DNA of 64,000 nt. Source: Callipepla californica brunnescens (lineage: Eukaryota; Chordata; Aves; Galliformes; Odontophoridae). The notes under the pieces are model-generated. The model was not told the DNA's origin, searched no databases, and saw only the letters and a program-made list of their open reading frames with translations. Where the stretch lies: the NCBI GenBank assembly GCA_023055505.1, contig JALIRH010000014.1:18237404-18301403 (forward strand). The letters run 5' to 3'. This document shows positions 48,021 to 58,923 of the stretch, piece after piece. Each line of letters opens with the position of its first letter. The stretch's first letter is position 1. The position numbers and the translations under genes are program-made.

Positions 48021-50109
48021 CTGTATTCTATTATTTCTCTGTTAATCTGTCCCCACTAAACTATTTCTCTATTTATCTATTCCCTCAATACTATTTCACT
48101 ATTTATCTGTTTACTCTATTCCATTCCTCTATTCATCTGTACCCAATACCACTTTCGGGGTCGTCGTTCTTTGGGTCTCTATGGCGTCGGTATGGGGTTT
48201 CTATGTGTTTGCTACATATAGCTATGGAAGTGCAGTATTTCTATACGGCCACAAGGCAGCGCTATGGCGTTGCAGTACCCGTATCCCACCACTGGGTGTC
48301 GCTGTGTCTCCGTATCTCTATGGGGACACTGTGTTTCACTATTTATCTGTTTATTCCATTCCTCTATTAATCTGTGCCCAATATTTTATCTCTCTATTAA
48401 TCTGTTCCCTCTTTTCTCTATTAATGAAATAATCTGTTCCAACTTCGCCCTATAAATCTCTTAATTTCCTCTTCCCTTTTATTTCTGTGTCCCTATTTAC
48501 CTGCTCCCTCTTCTTTCTATGATGTCCCTATTCATTTTGTTTCTGTTTACCTCTTCCCACTTTATACTATGTCTCTATTTATCTGTTCCCTCAATACTAT
48601 TTATCTGTTTACTCTATCCCATTCCTCTATTAATCTGTGCCCAGTATTTTATTTATCTGTTTATCTCTTCTCTCTTCTCTTTATTAAACACATAATCTGT
48701 TCCAACTTCTATTTATAAATCTATTAATTTACTCCCTCTTTGTTCTGTGTCCCTATTTGCCTGCTCCCTCTTTATTCTGTTTCTCTATTTACCTGCTCCC
48801 TCTTCTTTCTCTTTCCAAATTAATCTTTTCCCTCGATTCTATTTCTCTCTTTGTCTCTGCTCTCATCTTTCTGTTTCTCCTTATTTGTTCCCTTGATTCT
48901 ATTTCTTTATTCATCTGTTCCCATTGATTTTGATTATCTATTCGTCTATTCACATCCATTCTGATTATCTAATCATCTGTGCCTGCTAATTTATTTCTCT
49001 ATTTATCTCTTCCCATTGATATATTTCTCTCTTTATCTGTTCCCACAACACTATTTCCCTCAATCCGTTCCTTATTCTATGATGTCCCTGTGCGTCTGTT
49101 CCCTCTTCTTTCTATGTCCCTGTCCATCTTTTCCCGCTATTCTATGTCCCTATACAACCATTCCCTCTTTATTCTATTGCTCTATTTACCAGTTCTCTCT
49201 TTATACTGTTTTCGATTTACCTCTTCCCTCTTTATTCTATTTCTCTATTTATCAGTTCCCTCTTCTTTCTCTTTCCATAATACTCTTTTCCCTTGATTCT
49301 GTTACTCTTATCTGTTCTCTCTTCTTCCTATTTCACTATAATTCTGTTCACTCTTCTTTCTATTTCTCTCCTTAGCTGTTTCCTCTATTCTATTTCTTTA
49401 TTCATCTATTCCCTATATATTCTGATTATCTAATCATGTTCCTGCTAATCTATATATCTATTCATCTTTTCCCGCTATTATGTTATTCATTTTTTCTGTT
49501 CTCTCCAATCTATTTATCTACTAATCATTTCACTTTAATCTATTTACTATTAATCTGTCCCAACTAATCTATTTCTCTATTTATCTGTTCCCTCAATACT
49601 ATTTCAATATTTATCTGTTAATTCTATCCCATTCCTCTTTTAATCTGTGCTGAATATTTTATTTATCTATTAATCTGTTCCCTCTTCTCTCTATTAAGTA
49701 ATAATCTGTTCCAACTTCGCTATATAAATCTATTAATTTATTTTCCCTTCTCTTTCTACGTCGTTATACATCTGTTCCCTCTTCTATGATATCCCTATAC
49801 ATCTGTTCCCTCTTCTATGATATCCCTACACATCTGTTCCCACTATCCTATGTCCCTATACATCTGTTCACTCTATTTCTCTATTAACCTGTTCCCTCTT
49901 TATTCTATTTCTCCATTAACCTGTTCCTTCTTTACTCTATCTCTCCATTTACCCTTTCTCTCTTTATTCTGTTTCCCCATTTACCTGTTCCCTTTTTATT
50001 CTTTTTTCTGTTTACCAGTTCCCTCTTCTTTATCGTTACATAATAATCTTTTCCCTCGGTTTTGTTTCTCTCTTTATCTGTCCTCTCTTCTTACAGTTTC
50101 ACTATAATT
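48021..50109. repeat. ~30-bp polypyrimidine minisatellite, block 4
   Basis: Resembles the pyrimidine parts of a macrosatellite unit but is diverged. It contains one GC-rich module (48,140-48,345) and a 31-bp direct repeat near 49,770-49,830. There are no gene signals. Confidence 0.85.
48140..48345 (+). promoter_or_regulatory. Diverged GC-rich module with two CTCF-like elements
   Basis: Elements start at 48,231 (core CCACAAGGCAGCGCT) and 48,271 (core CCACTGGGTGTCGCT). Both keep the 18-bp offset and are 40 bp apart, exactly as in the array despite divergence elsewhere. Confidence 0.55.
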
Positions 50110-50354
50110 CTGTTCCCTCTTTCTTCCTTCTCTTTCTCCGTTCACCCTGTTCCCTCTTTCTTCCTTCTCTTTCCTTTATTTCTCCATCTGTCTGCATCTC
50201 TCCCCCATTCTCCCCATTCCTTCTTTATTTATTTTTCTCTCTCACCATCTCTCCCTCCTTCTCCCTCTTATTTCTGTATCTATTTATTTCTCTCCTACTC
50301 TCTCTTCATCTCTTCATCTTCTCCCTCTTCTTTATATATAATTCTGTATCTCTT

Positions 50355-50380
50355 ATCTCTCCCCTGACACCCTCTTATAT
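50355..50380 (+). other. 26-bp segment found inverted at 52,957-52,982
   Basis: Bounded by 'gtatctctt' on the left and 'atgtatttat' on the right, as is the second copy. The segment between is the exact reverse complement of that at 52,957-52,982. The central word here is 'cccctgacaccctctt'. Confidence 0.9.
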
Positions 50381-52956
50381 ATGTATTTATTTTCCTCTAT
50401 ATCTGCCCCAATATCCCATTTATTTTATTTTTTATTATTCTATCTCTCTTCATCTCTCCCTCCTTCTCCCCATTTTTTTCTTTATTTCTCTCTCTTCAAC
50501 TCTCCCCCCTGCTCCCTATTATTTATTTATTTCTCTCTCCCTCTCTCCCTTCATCTCTCCCCTCTTCTCCCTATTATTTATTTATATTTTTATTTAGTCA
50601 TCTCTCTCTTCATCTGTCCCCCTTCTCCCATTTATTTATTCTTTTATTTCTCTGTCTCTGTCTGCATCTCTCCCCCATTCTCCCCATTCTTTTTTTATTT
50701 ATTTTTCTCTCTCCCTTCTTCTCTCCTCCCCTCTCACTCTTCATTATTTATTCTGTCTCTCTTGAGCTCTCTCCCGGCACCCTCTTATGTATTTATTTAT
50801 TCTCTCTCTCTCAAACTCTCGCCCTTTCTCCCTGCTCTTTCTTTCTTAATTTATTATTTTGATCTCCCTTATTCCCTCCCCACCATATCCCTCTTCTTTA
50901 TTTCTTTCTCTCTCTCTCTCCCCTCATCTCTCCTCCTTCTCCATATTCTTTATTTATTTCTATCTCCATCTCTCTCTCCATTGCTCCCACATTCTCCCCA
51001 TTCTTTATTTGTCTCTCCTCATCGCCCCCCTTCTCCTCGTTCCTTCTTTAATTCTTTCTATCTCTCTCTTCATCTCTCCCCCTTCTCCCTTTTTTATTTA
51101 CTTTTATTTCTCTCACTCTATTCATCTCTCCCCATTCTCTTTCTTCTTGCTCTATTATTTACTAATTTCTCTCGCTCTCCATCTCTCCCTCCTTCTCCCT
51201 CTTCTTCATGTATGTATTTACTTCTCTCTCCTACTCTCATCTCTCTCCCTTCTACCTCTTACGTATTTATTTCTCTCTCTCTTCAACTCTCCCCCCGCTC
51301 CCTATTATTTATTTACTTATTTTTCACTATCTCTTCAGCTCTCCCCTTCTACCTCTTTTTTCTTTATTTATTTCCCTCTCTCTCCCGTCTTCTCTCCCCC
51401 CCCTTCTCACTCTTCATTATTTATTCTTAGTCCCTCTTGATCTCTCCCCCGGCACCCGCTTACGTATTTATTTTTCTCTCTCTCTGTCTCACCCCCATTC
51501 TCCACTTTGTTTTTTTTTCTCCCTCAGTCTTCATCTCTTCCCCTTCCTTCCCATTTTTGTTTTTGTTTCTCTCTCCCTCTCTCCCTTCATCTCTCCTCTG
51601 TTCTCCCTATTATTTATTTTTTATTCATCTCTCTTCATCTGTCCCCTTTCTCCCATTTATTTATATACTTCTCTATCTCTCTTCTGTATCTCTCCCTCAT
51701 TCTCCCATTCTTTCTTAATTTCTGTATTATTTCAATCTCTCTCTTATTCCCTCCCACCATATCCCTCTTCTTTATTTATTTCTCTCTCTCTCACCATCTC
51801 TCCCCCTTCTCCTTATTCTTTATTATTTCTCTCTCTCTCTCTCCATCACTCCCACATTCTCCCATTTATTTATTTTTCTCTCTCTCTCCCCTCATCTCTC
51901 CCCTCTTTTCCCTATTATTTATTTAAATTTTTATTTAGTCATCTCTCTCTTCATTTGTCCCCCTTCTCCCATTTATTTATCATCTCTCCCCCTTCTGTCT
52001 ATTCTTTCGTTATTTTGGTCTCTCTCCATCACTCCCACATTCTCCCACTTATTTATTTCTCTCTCCCTCTCTCCCTTCATCTTTCCCCTCTTCTCCCTAT
52101 TATTTTTTTATTCATCTCTCTTCATCTGTCCCCTTTCTCCCATTTATTTATATACTTCTCTATCTCTCTGGCTTCATCTCTCCCCCATTCTCTACGTTCT
52201 TTATTTGCCACTCTTGTTCTCCATCTCTCCACCCTACACCATATTATTTATTTATTTATTCTGTATCTCTCATCTCTCCCCTATTCTCCCCATTCTTTCT
52301 TTCTTTTTCTCTCTCTCCATCACTCCCTCTTCTTTATATATGTATCTATTTACTTCTCTCTCTGTCTTCATCTCTCCCACTTTCTCCCACTTACTTAAAT
52401 TTTTATTTATTTCTCCGCTACTCTCTCCTCATCTCTCCCTTCTTCTCCTTATTTAGTTGTTTCATTATTTTTATTCTCTCTCTCTCCATCTCTCACTCTT
52501 TCTCCCTGTTCTTTCTTTCTTTACTGTTTCAATCTCTCTCTTATTCCCTCCCACCATATCCCTCTTCTTTATTTCTCTCTCTCATCATCTCTCCCCCTTC
52601 TCCGTATTCTTTATTTCTCTCTCTGTCTCTCTCTCCATCGCTCCCACATTCTCCCATTTATTTATTTCTCTCTCCCTCTCTCCCTTCATCTCTCCCCTCT
52701 TCTCCCTATTATTTATTTATATTTTTCTTTAGTCATCTCTCTCTTCATCTGTCCCTCGTCTCCCATTTATTTATTCATTTATTTCTCCGTCTGTCTGCAT
52801 CTCTCCTCCATCTCCCCATTCCTTCTTTATTTATTTTTCTCTCTCACCATCTCTCCCTCCTTCTCCCTCTTATTTCTGTATCTATTTATTTCTCTCCTAC
52901 TCTCTCTTCATCTCTCCATCTTCTTCCTCTTCTTTATATGTTATTCTGTATCTCTT

Positions 52957-52982
52957 ATATAAGAGGGTGTCAGGGGAGAGAT
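52957..52982 (-). other. Inverted counterpart of 50,355-50,380
   Basis: Central word 'aagagggtgtcagggg', with the same flanks as the other copy. It creates an isolated purine-rich island on an otherwise pyrimidine-rich strand. Confidence 0.9.
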
Positions 52983-53616
52983 ATGTATTTATTTTTCTCT
53001 ATCTCTGCACCAATATCCCATTTACTTTATTTTTTATTATTCTATCTCTCTTCATCTCTCCTCCTTCTCCCCATTTTTTTCTTTATTTCTCTCTATCTCT
53101 CTCTTCAACTCTCCCCCTGCTTCCTATTATTTATGTATTTAATTATTTCTCTCTCCCTCTCTCTCTTCATCTCTCCCCTCTTCTCCCTATTATTCTTACT
53201 TTTATTTATTCATCTCTCTCTTCATCTGTCCCCGTTCTCCCATTTATTTATTCTTTTATTTCTCTGTCTCTGTCTGCATCTCTCCCCCATTCTCCACCTT
53301 TGTTATTTATTTATTGTTCTCCCTCAGTCTTTCTCTTCCCCTTTCTTCCAGTTTTTTCTTTATTTCTCTCTGTCTTCAACTCTCCCCTTGCTCCCTATTA
53401 TTTATTTATCAATTATCTCTCCCCCCTTCTCCCTCTTATTTACGTTTATTTATTTCTGTCTATCTCTCCCCCATTCTCCCCGTTCTTTCTCTATTCATTT
53501 TTCTTTCCATCTCTCCCTCCTTCTCCATCTTATTTATGTATTTATTTTTCTCTCTCTCTTCATCTCTCCCCTTCTCCTCTTCTTTGTTTACTTATTTATT
53601 TCTATCTCTCTTTTCT

Positions 53617-53695
53617 TCGGCATCTCCGCCCCGAACCAGGCGCAACGGCAATGGCAACGGCATCTCCGCCCCGAACCAGGCGCAACGGCAATGGC
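53617..53695 (+). repeat. 40-bp repeat, two copies
   Basis: 'ggcatctccgccccgaacca' plus 'ggcgcaacggcaatggcaac' twice. It resembles the later 33-bp minisatellite ('catctccccccaaccaagag' plus 'caacggcac'), so it may be an early form. Confidence 0.8.
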
Positions 53696-53724
53696 AGCAC
53701 CCCGGTAATACCAAACAATGTCCC

Positions 53725-53925
53725 CCAACAATGACTGTCCCCCACCATCACCCAATGTCACTCCTTGACTTCAGCCCCCACTCATTCCTCAACATAACCC
53801 TCTATGTCATTGCCTTACGTCACCCCAGCAACACTCCACATCTCCCCCAGAATCTTTCCTCATTGTGACCCATAACAGTCCCCACGGTGTAAGTGCACCA
53901 TTACTTGGTGATCCCGGGAGGCCGC
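53725..53925 (+). repeat. Left bracketing module of the 33-bp minisatellite region
   Basis: 'gtcactccttgacttcagcc', 'ctccacatctcccccag' and 'cattgtgacccataacag' align in order with 63,395-63,585. There are no coding features. Confidence 0.75.
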
Positions 53926-54130
53926 TAAGTGGCTGTGGAGATCTGCAGCACTCCTGGGGATATAATGGCTGCACTGAGGAATGTGGGGTGCTGCGTGAAA
54001 GCGGTGAGGAACGGGAAGCTGCATCTCCTGGGATGGCTCAGAACCGCACTGTGCTGACTGGTAACGTCACAGTGTTACATCCATGGGAACATTACAGGAA
54101 CACCGCCCCCCAACAGAGAGCAGCGATGGC
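53926..54130 (+). repeat. ~210-bp duplicated module, copy 1
   Basis: 'gatctgcagcactcctgggg', 'ggctgcactgaggaatgtgg', 'gggaagctgcatctcctggg' and 'ctcagaaccgcactgtgctg' recur in the same order at 54,484-54,690. The plus-strand frame over this module (53,865-54,536) runs through repeats and shows no domain. Confidence 0.8.
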
Positions 54131-54312
54131 ATCGCCCCATCAACTCCCCTCCATATCATATCTCAGTGTGACTCTCCAATATCATCCCCCAGTAATACAT
54201 CAACATCACCCCAGTGACAGCAGTGTCCCCCCAACAACACCTGTCCCCCAGCATCACCCCTGGCCCATTGTCTTTGCTATGGCCCTCAATCCCCGGCCCC
54301 CGCTCCTTGCGC
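54131..54312. repeat. Degenerate 'catcaccccagt' spacer
   Basis: Short imperfect units of 'catcaccccagtgacagcag' and 'tgtccccccaacaacacc', as at 53,700-53,760 and 63,380-63,500. Nothing else is visible. Confidence 0.6.
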
Positions 54313-54481
54313 CTGCCCTAAAGCCTGCACCCCTCCTCTTCACGTCTGCCCTAAAGCCTGCACCCCTCCTCTTCACGTCTGCCCTAATGCCTGCACCCCT
54401 GCTCTTCACGTGTGCCCTGAAACGCGCACGCGTCCTCTTCGCATGTGCCCTAAAATGCGCACGCGTCCTCTTCATGTCCCT
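54313..54481 (+). repeat. 33-bp tandem repeat, five copies
   Basis: 'gccctaaagcctgcacccct' plus 'cctcttcacgtct', with the last two units changed to 'aaa(c/tg)gcgcacgcgtcctc'. Minus-strand translation is an 11-residue Arg/Ala-rich repeat. Confidence 0.9.
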
Positions 54482-54483
54482 CA

Positions 54484-54690
54484 GGTGGCCGCGGAGCACT
54501 GCAGCACTCCTCCTGTGGACATTACAGCTGCACTGAGGACTGTGGGGTGCTCCATGGAAGCGTTGAGGAATGGGAAGCTGCATCTCCTGGAACAGCTCAG
54601 AACCGCACTGCGCTGATGGTAACATCACCGTGTTACGGCCATGGGAACAGCATGGGGACACCGACCCCCAGCTGAGAGCAGCGACATCTG
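54484..54690 (+). repeat. ~210-bp duplicated module, copy 2
   Basis: Diverged copy of 53,926-54,130, directly followed by the first 33-bp minisatellite block. Confidence 0.8.
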
Positions 54691-55067
54691 CCCTTCAGCC
54701 AAGAGGAACAACACTTCTTCCACAACTGAGAGGAACGGCATCTGCTCCCAAACAAGAGCACCAACAATGGCATCTCCCATCCCAACAGGAGAAATGGCAT
54801 CTCCCCGCAACCATGAGCGTTGACACGGACACGTCTCCCCCCAGCGAAGAGAGCGACAGTGACATCTCCCCTGCCACCATGAGCAACAACATCTCGCCCC
54901 CAAACAGGACACACGGCATGTCCCCCCGACCAAGAGCAACGGCAGTGACATCTCCCCCCCGGCCAAGAAGAACGGCGCTTATTCCCCAACCAAGAGCAAT
55001 GTCATCTCCCCCCTACACAGAGCAACGGCACCGGCACATCACCCCCAGCCAAAAGCAGCATCTCCCC
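54691..55067. repeat. 33-bp minisatellite, block a
   Basis: Degenerate 'catctccccccaaccaagag' plus 'caacggcaccgac' units. The period is divisible by three, so frames stay open on both strands. Confidence 0.85.
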
Positions 55068-55157
55068 CCAACCAAGGGGGCTTTCTAGTGGTATGTCTGC
55101 TAGCTTCACCTGCGAGCCACCCATGGGGTCAGAGGGCTCACTCAGCCTCTGTCCCAT
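55068..55157 (-). pseudogene. Truncated gag start (matrix N-terminus), copy 1
   Basis: On the minus strand an ATG at 55,157 follows the leader and begins Met-Gly-Gln, the N-terminal glycine context used for myristoylation of retroviral Gag. About 30 codons follow, including SEPSDPMGG and VKLADIPLE. The frame then passes without a stop into the 33-bp minisatellite, so no matrix, capsid or nucleocapsid domain remains. It is non-functional by truncation. Assignment to gag rests on position after the PBS and leader and on the MGQ start. Confidence 0.6.
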
Positions 55158-55520
55158 CTTCCGGAGCACTCTCACACTCACACACACTCACGCCCCTCGG
55201 TCGTGACCCATGCCCTCGCGGGCAATGGGAACTGCACTACTAGAGGGTCCGCACTCGCTTCGCCCCTACGGGACGTCTCAGTCAGGCGTGCTCTGGGATA
55301 CCCACCCCGACTGAACAGATCCACGCCAATACTTCCTCAATCCTGAGTCTTTGTTTGGGTCTTTGTGCACAAGAATTACGGGGTACTGCAGTTTCTTTTG
55401 CTCGTTTACTGAATTTAGAGTTCGGAGCTGCAGGTCTCGCGCAGGAATTACCCAGCCCAGGGGCCGTCCGGAGACGGGGCGCACCCCCTGGAGTGAGAAT
55501 TCCACAGCAGAGTCGCCTGG

Positions 55521-55538
55521 ATCCGAGTCACGGCACCA
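55521..55538 (-). other. Retroviral primer-binding site, tRNA-His type
   Basis: The minus strand reads TGGTGCCGTGACTCGGAT, which matches the 3' end complement of vertebrate tRNA-His (as used by HERV-H-type elements) over 18 nt. It lies 3 bp beyond the LTR end, where a PBS should be. Confidence 0.85.
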
Positions 55539-56059
55539 AATTGTTGTAGGTGTGAAGAACAGTACACACCGTTGTCAGTAGTAAGGAATTTATTGAGCAA
55601 GCAATAAAGGAGCGGAACAGCGATATCTCCCTCCCCCAACCACGAGCAATGGCATCTCCTCCCACCCACGAGCACCAACAACGGCACTTCCTCCCCAGTC
55701 AAGAGCAACAGCATCTCCCCCCCAGCCACGAGCAATTGCTCCGGCATCTCCCCCCCAACCAAGAGGAACGGCACCTGCCCCCCCAAACACGAGCAATGAC
55801 AATGGAATCTCCCCCCAACCACGAGCAATGGCAGCGACATCTCTCCCCAAACCAAGAGCAACGACATTGGCATCTCCCCCCCACCAAGAGCAAGGTCATA
55901 TCCCCCCTACACAGTGCAACGGCACCAGCATCTCCCCCCAGACTAAGAGGAAAGACGCCTGCCCCCCAACCAAGAGCAACGACAGCAACAACTCCCCCCA
56001 GCCAAGGGCAACGACATCTCTCCCCAGCCAGGAGCAATGACAACGACATCTCCCCCCAA

Positions 56060-56180
56060 CCAAGAAGAACGGCATTTTTTTATTCCCCAACCAAGAAGAA
56101 CGGCACTTTTTTATTCCCCAACCAAGAAGAACGGCACTTTTTTATTCCCCAACCAAGAAGAACGGCACTTTTTTATTCCC
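56060..56180. repeat. 31-bp tandem repeat, run 1
   Basis: About four copies of a unit ending 'cacttttttattcccc'. Because 31 is not divisible by three, a frame through it has a 31-residue (93-bp) cycle. Confidence 0.9.
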
Positions 56181-56485
56181 CAACCAAGAGGAACGGCACC
56201 TGCCCCCCCAAACACGAGCAATGACAATGGAATCTCCCCACAACCACGAGCAATGGCAGCGACATCTCTCCCCAAACCAAGAGCAACGACATTGGCATCT
56301 CCCCCCCACCAAGAGCAAGGTCATATCCCCCCTACACAGTGCAACGGCACCGGCATCTCCCCCCAGACTAAGAGGAAAGACGCCTGCCCCCCAACCAAGA
56401 GCAACGACAGCAACAACTCCCCCCAGCCAAGGGCAACGACATCTCTCCCCAGCCAGGAGCAACGACAACGACATCTCCCCCCACC

Positions 56486-56655
56486 CAAGAAGAACGGCAC
56501 TTTTTTATTCCCCAACCAAGAAGAACGGCACTTTTTTATTCCCCAACCAAGAAGAACGGCACTTTTTTATTCCCCAACCAAGAAGAACGGCACTTTTTTA
56601 TTCCCCAACCAAGAAGAACGGCACTTTTTTATTCCCCAACCAAGAAGAACGGCAC
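56486..56655. repeat. 31-bp tandem repeat, run 2
   Basis: About five copies of the same unit, one more than in run 1. The difference arose after the 425-bp duplication. Confidence 0.9.
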
Positions 56656-57069
56656 CGACAGCTCCCCCCAGCCTTGATCAATGACATTTCCCCCCCAACC
56701 AAGACCAACGGCATTGGCATCTCCCCCCAACCAAGAGCAATGTCATCTCCCTCCTACACAGAGCAACGGCACCGACACCTCGCCCCCAGCTAAGAGCAGC
56801 ATCTCCCCCCAACCAAGAGAAACAGCATCTACCCCCCTGCGTGGAGGAACGGGAGAGACATCTCCCCCCCAACCACGAGCAATGACACCGATATCTCCCC
56901 CCAAACCAAGAGGAACGGCGCCTGCCCCCCCAACCAACAGCAACGGCAGCAACTCCCCCCAAAACGAAGAAGAACGGCACTTATTCCCCAACCAAGAGCA
57001 ATGTCATCTCCCCCTTACACAGAGCAACGGCACCGGCACCTCGCCCCCAGCCAAGAGCAACATCTGCCC

Positions 57070-57159
57070 CCAACCAAGGGGGCTTTCTAGTGGTATGTCT
57101 GCTAGCTTCACCTGCGAGCCACCCATGGGGTCAGAGGGCTCACTCAGCCTCTGTCCCAT
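57070..57159 (-). pseudogene. Truncated gag start, copy 2
   Basis: ATG at 57,159 on the minus strand, with the same Met-Gly-Gln start and ~30-codon remnant as copy 1. It runs into minisatellite. Confidence 0.55.
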
Positions 57160-57507
57160 CTTCCGGAGCACTCTCACACTCACACACACTCGCACCCCTC
57201 GGTCGTGACCCACGCCCTCGCGGGCAATGGGAACTGCACTACTAGAGGGTCCGCACTCGCTTCGGCCCTACGGGACGTCTCAGTCAGGCGTGCTCCGGGA
57301 TACCCACCCCGACCGAACAGATCCACGCAACTACTTACTCAATGCTGAGTCTTTGTTCTTTGTGCACAAGAATTACGGGGTACTGCAGTTTCTTTTGCTC
57401 GTTTACTGAATTTAGAGCTCGGAGCTGCAGGTCTCGGCACAGGAATCACCCAGCCCAGGGGCCGGCCGGAGATGGGGTGCCCCTCCTGGGGTGGGAACTC
57501 CGCAGCA

Positions 57508-57521
57508 GAGTCACGGCACCA
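57508..57521 (-). other. Truncated tRNA-His-type primer-binding site
   Basis: TGGTGCCGTGACTC only (14 nt); the following bases no longer match. The 15-bp loss fits deletion between two 'gagtc' direct repeats present in fragment 1. Fragments 3 (59,272-59,285) and 4 (60,858-60,871) have the same form. Confidence 0.8.
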
Positions 57522-57603
57522 AATTGTTGGAGGTGTGAAGAACAATACACACCGTTGTCAGTAGTAAGGAATTTATTGAGCAAGCAATAAAGGAGCGGAA
57601 CAG

Positions 57604-58833
57604 TGATATCTACCCCCCAACCAAGATCAACGTTTCTTCCTCCCCAACCACAAGCAACGGCATCTCCTCCCAACCAAGAGGAACACCAACAACGACAACT
57701 CCCCCCCAGCCAAGAGCAACGGCACCGACATCTCCTCCCAACCAAGAGCAACGGCACTGACATCTCCCCCCCAACCAAAAGCAATGACAGCAACAACTCT
57801 ACCCAACCAGGAGCAACGACAACAGCATCTCACCCTCAACCATGATCAATGACATCTCCCACCCAACCAAGAGCAATGACATTGGCATCTCCCCCCCAGC
57901 CAAGAACGGCACTTATTCCCCAACCAATAGGAACAGCATCCCCCCCCAACCAGGAGCAACGGCACCGACATCTCCCCCCCAACCAAGAGCAACGGCACCG
58001 ACATCTCCCCCCAAACCAAGAGCAACGGCACCGACGTCTCCCCCCCAACCAAGAGCAATGGCACCGACGTCTCCCCACCAACCAAGAGCAACGACATTGG
58101 CATCTCCCCCCAACCAAGAGCAAGGTCATATCCCCCCTACACAGTGCAACGGCACGGGCATCTCCCCCCAGACCAAGAGGAAAGACGCCTGCCCCCCAAC
58201 CAAGAGCAACGACAGCAACAACTCCCCCCAGCCAAGGGCAACGACATCTCCCCCCAGCCAGGAGCAACGACAACGACATCTCCCCCCAACCAAGAAGAAC
58301 GGCACTTTTTTATTCCCCAACCAAGAAGAACGGCACTTTTTTATTCCCCAACCAAGAAGAACGGCACTTTTTTATTCCCCAACCAAGAAGAACGGCACCG
58401 ACAGCTCCCCCCAGCCTTGATCAATGACATTTCCCCCCCAACCAAGACCAACGGCATTGGCATCTCCCCCCAACCAAGAGCAATGTCATCTCCCTCCTAC
58501 ACAGAGCAACGGCACCGACACCTCGCCCCCAGCTAAGAGCAGCATCTCCCCCCAACCAAAAGGCATCTCCCCCCAACCAAGAGAAACAGCATCTACCCCC
58601 CTGCGTGGAGGAACGGGAGAGACATCTCCCCCCCAACCACGAGCAATAACACCGATATCTCCCCCCAAACCAAGAGGAACGGCGCCTGCCCCCCCAACCA
58701 ACAGCAACGGCAGCAACTCCCCCCAAAACGAAGAAGAACGGCACTTATTCCCCAACCAAGAGCAATGTCATCTCCCCCCTACACAGAGCAACGGCACCGG
58801 CACCTCGCCCCCAGCCAAGAGCAACATCTGCCC
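57604..58833. repeat. 33-bp minisatellite, block c
   Basis: Includes clean 33-bp units at 57,945-58,090 and a three-copy 31-bp run at 58,285-58,400. Its second half matches the end of block b, as expected from a ~1.76-kb tandem duplication. Confidence 0.9.
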
Positions 58834-58923
58834 CCAACCAAGGGGGCTTTCTAGTGGTATGTCTGCTAGCTTCACCTGCGAGCCACCCATGGGGTCAGAG
58901 GGCTCACTCGGCCTCTGTCCCAT
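58834..58923 (-). pseudogene. Truncated gag start, copy 3
   Basis: ATG at 58,923 on the minus strand. Differs from the other copies by Leu to Pro at the fifth residue. Confidence 0.55.

Larger units (their letters stand above)
50110..53612. repeat. CT-rich low-complexity tract
   Basis: About 3.5 kb in which the plus strand is nearly all C and T with A in 'atttattt' words. Degenerate units contain 'ttcatctctcccccttctcc' and 'ctattatttatttatttctc'. Large internal duplications include ~50,190-50,480 with ~52,794-53,080 and ~51,738 with ~52,531. The open frames of up to 396 codons on the plus strand are Ser/Leu/Phe/Pro repeats caused by lack of stop codons. Confidence 0.9.
55068..55620 (-). mobile_element. 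Endogenous retrovirus fragment 1: LTR end, PBS, leader, gag start
   Basis: Read on the minus strand: LTR R/U5 remnant (55,620-55,542) with AATAAA at 55,594-55,589 and an end in CA; a 3-bp gap; an 18-nt primer-binding site; a leader of ~360 nt; and a short gag start. U3 is missing, replaced by minisatellite at 55,621. This is the least altered of four copies and the only one with the full 18-nt PBS. Confidence 0.85.
55621..57069. repeat. 33-bp minisatellite, block b, with 31-bp sub-blocks
   Basis: Mixed 33-bp units. A 425-bp segment is duplicated in tandem (55,761-56,185 and 56,186 to about 56,610). Two runs of a 31-bp unit 'aaccaagaagaacggcactt' plus 'ttttattcccc' lie at about 56,060-56,180 and 56,486-56,650. 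Confidence 0.9.
57070..57603 (-). mobile_element. Endogenous retrovirus fragment 2
   Basis: Same order as fragment 1: LTR remnant 57,603-57,525, PBS 57,521-57,508, leader, gag start. It lacks 15 bp in the PBS region relative to fragment 1. Confidence 0.85.

Noticed and set aside
50381..52398. 349- and 396-codon plus-strand Ser/Leu/Phe proteins
   Set aside because: CT-rich low-complexity DNA rarely contains stop codons; three plus frames are open at once.
55521..55538. A tRNA-His gene
   Set aside because: Only 18 nt match the tRNA 3' end, next to an LTR end, which is the signature of a primer-binding site; no cloverleaf follows.
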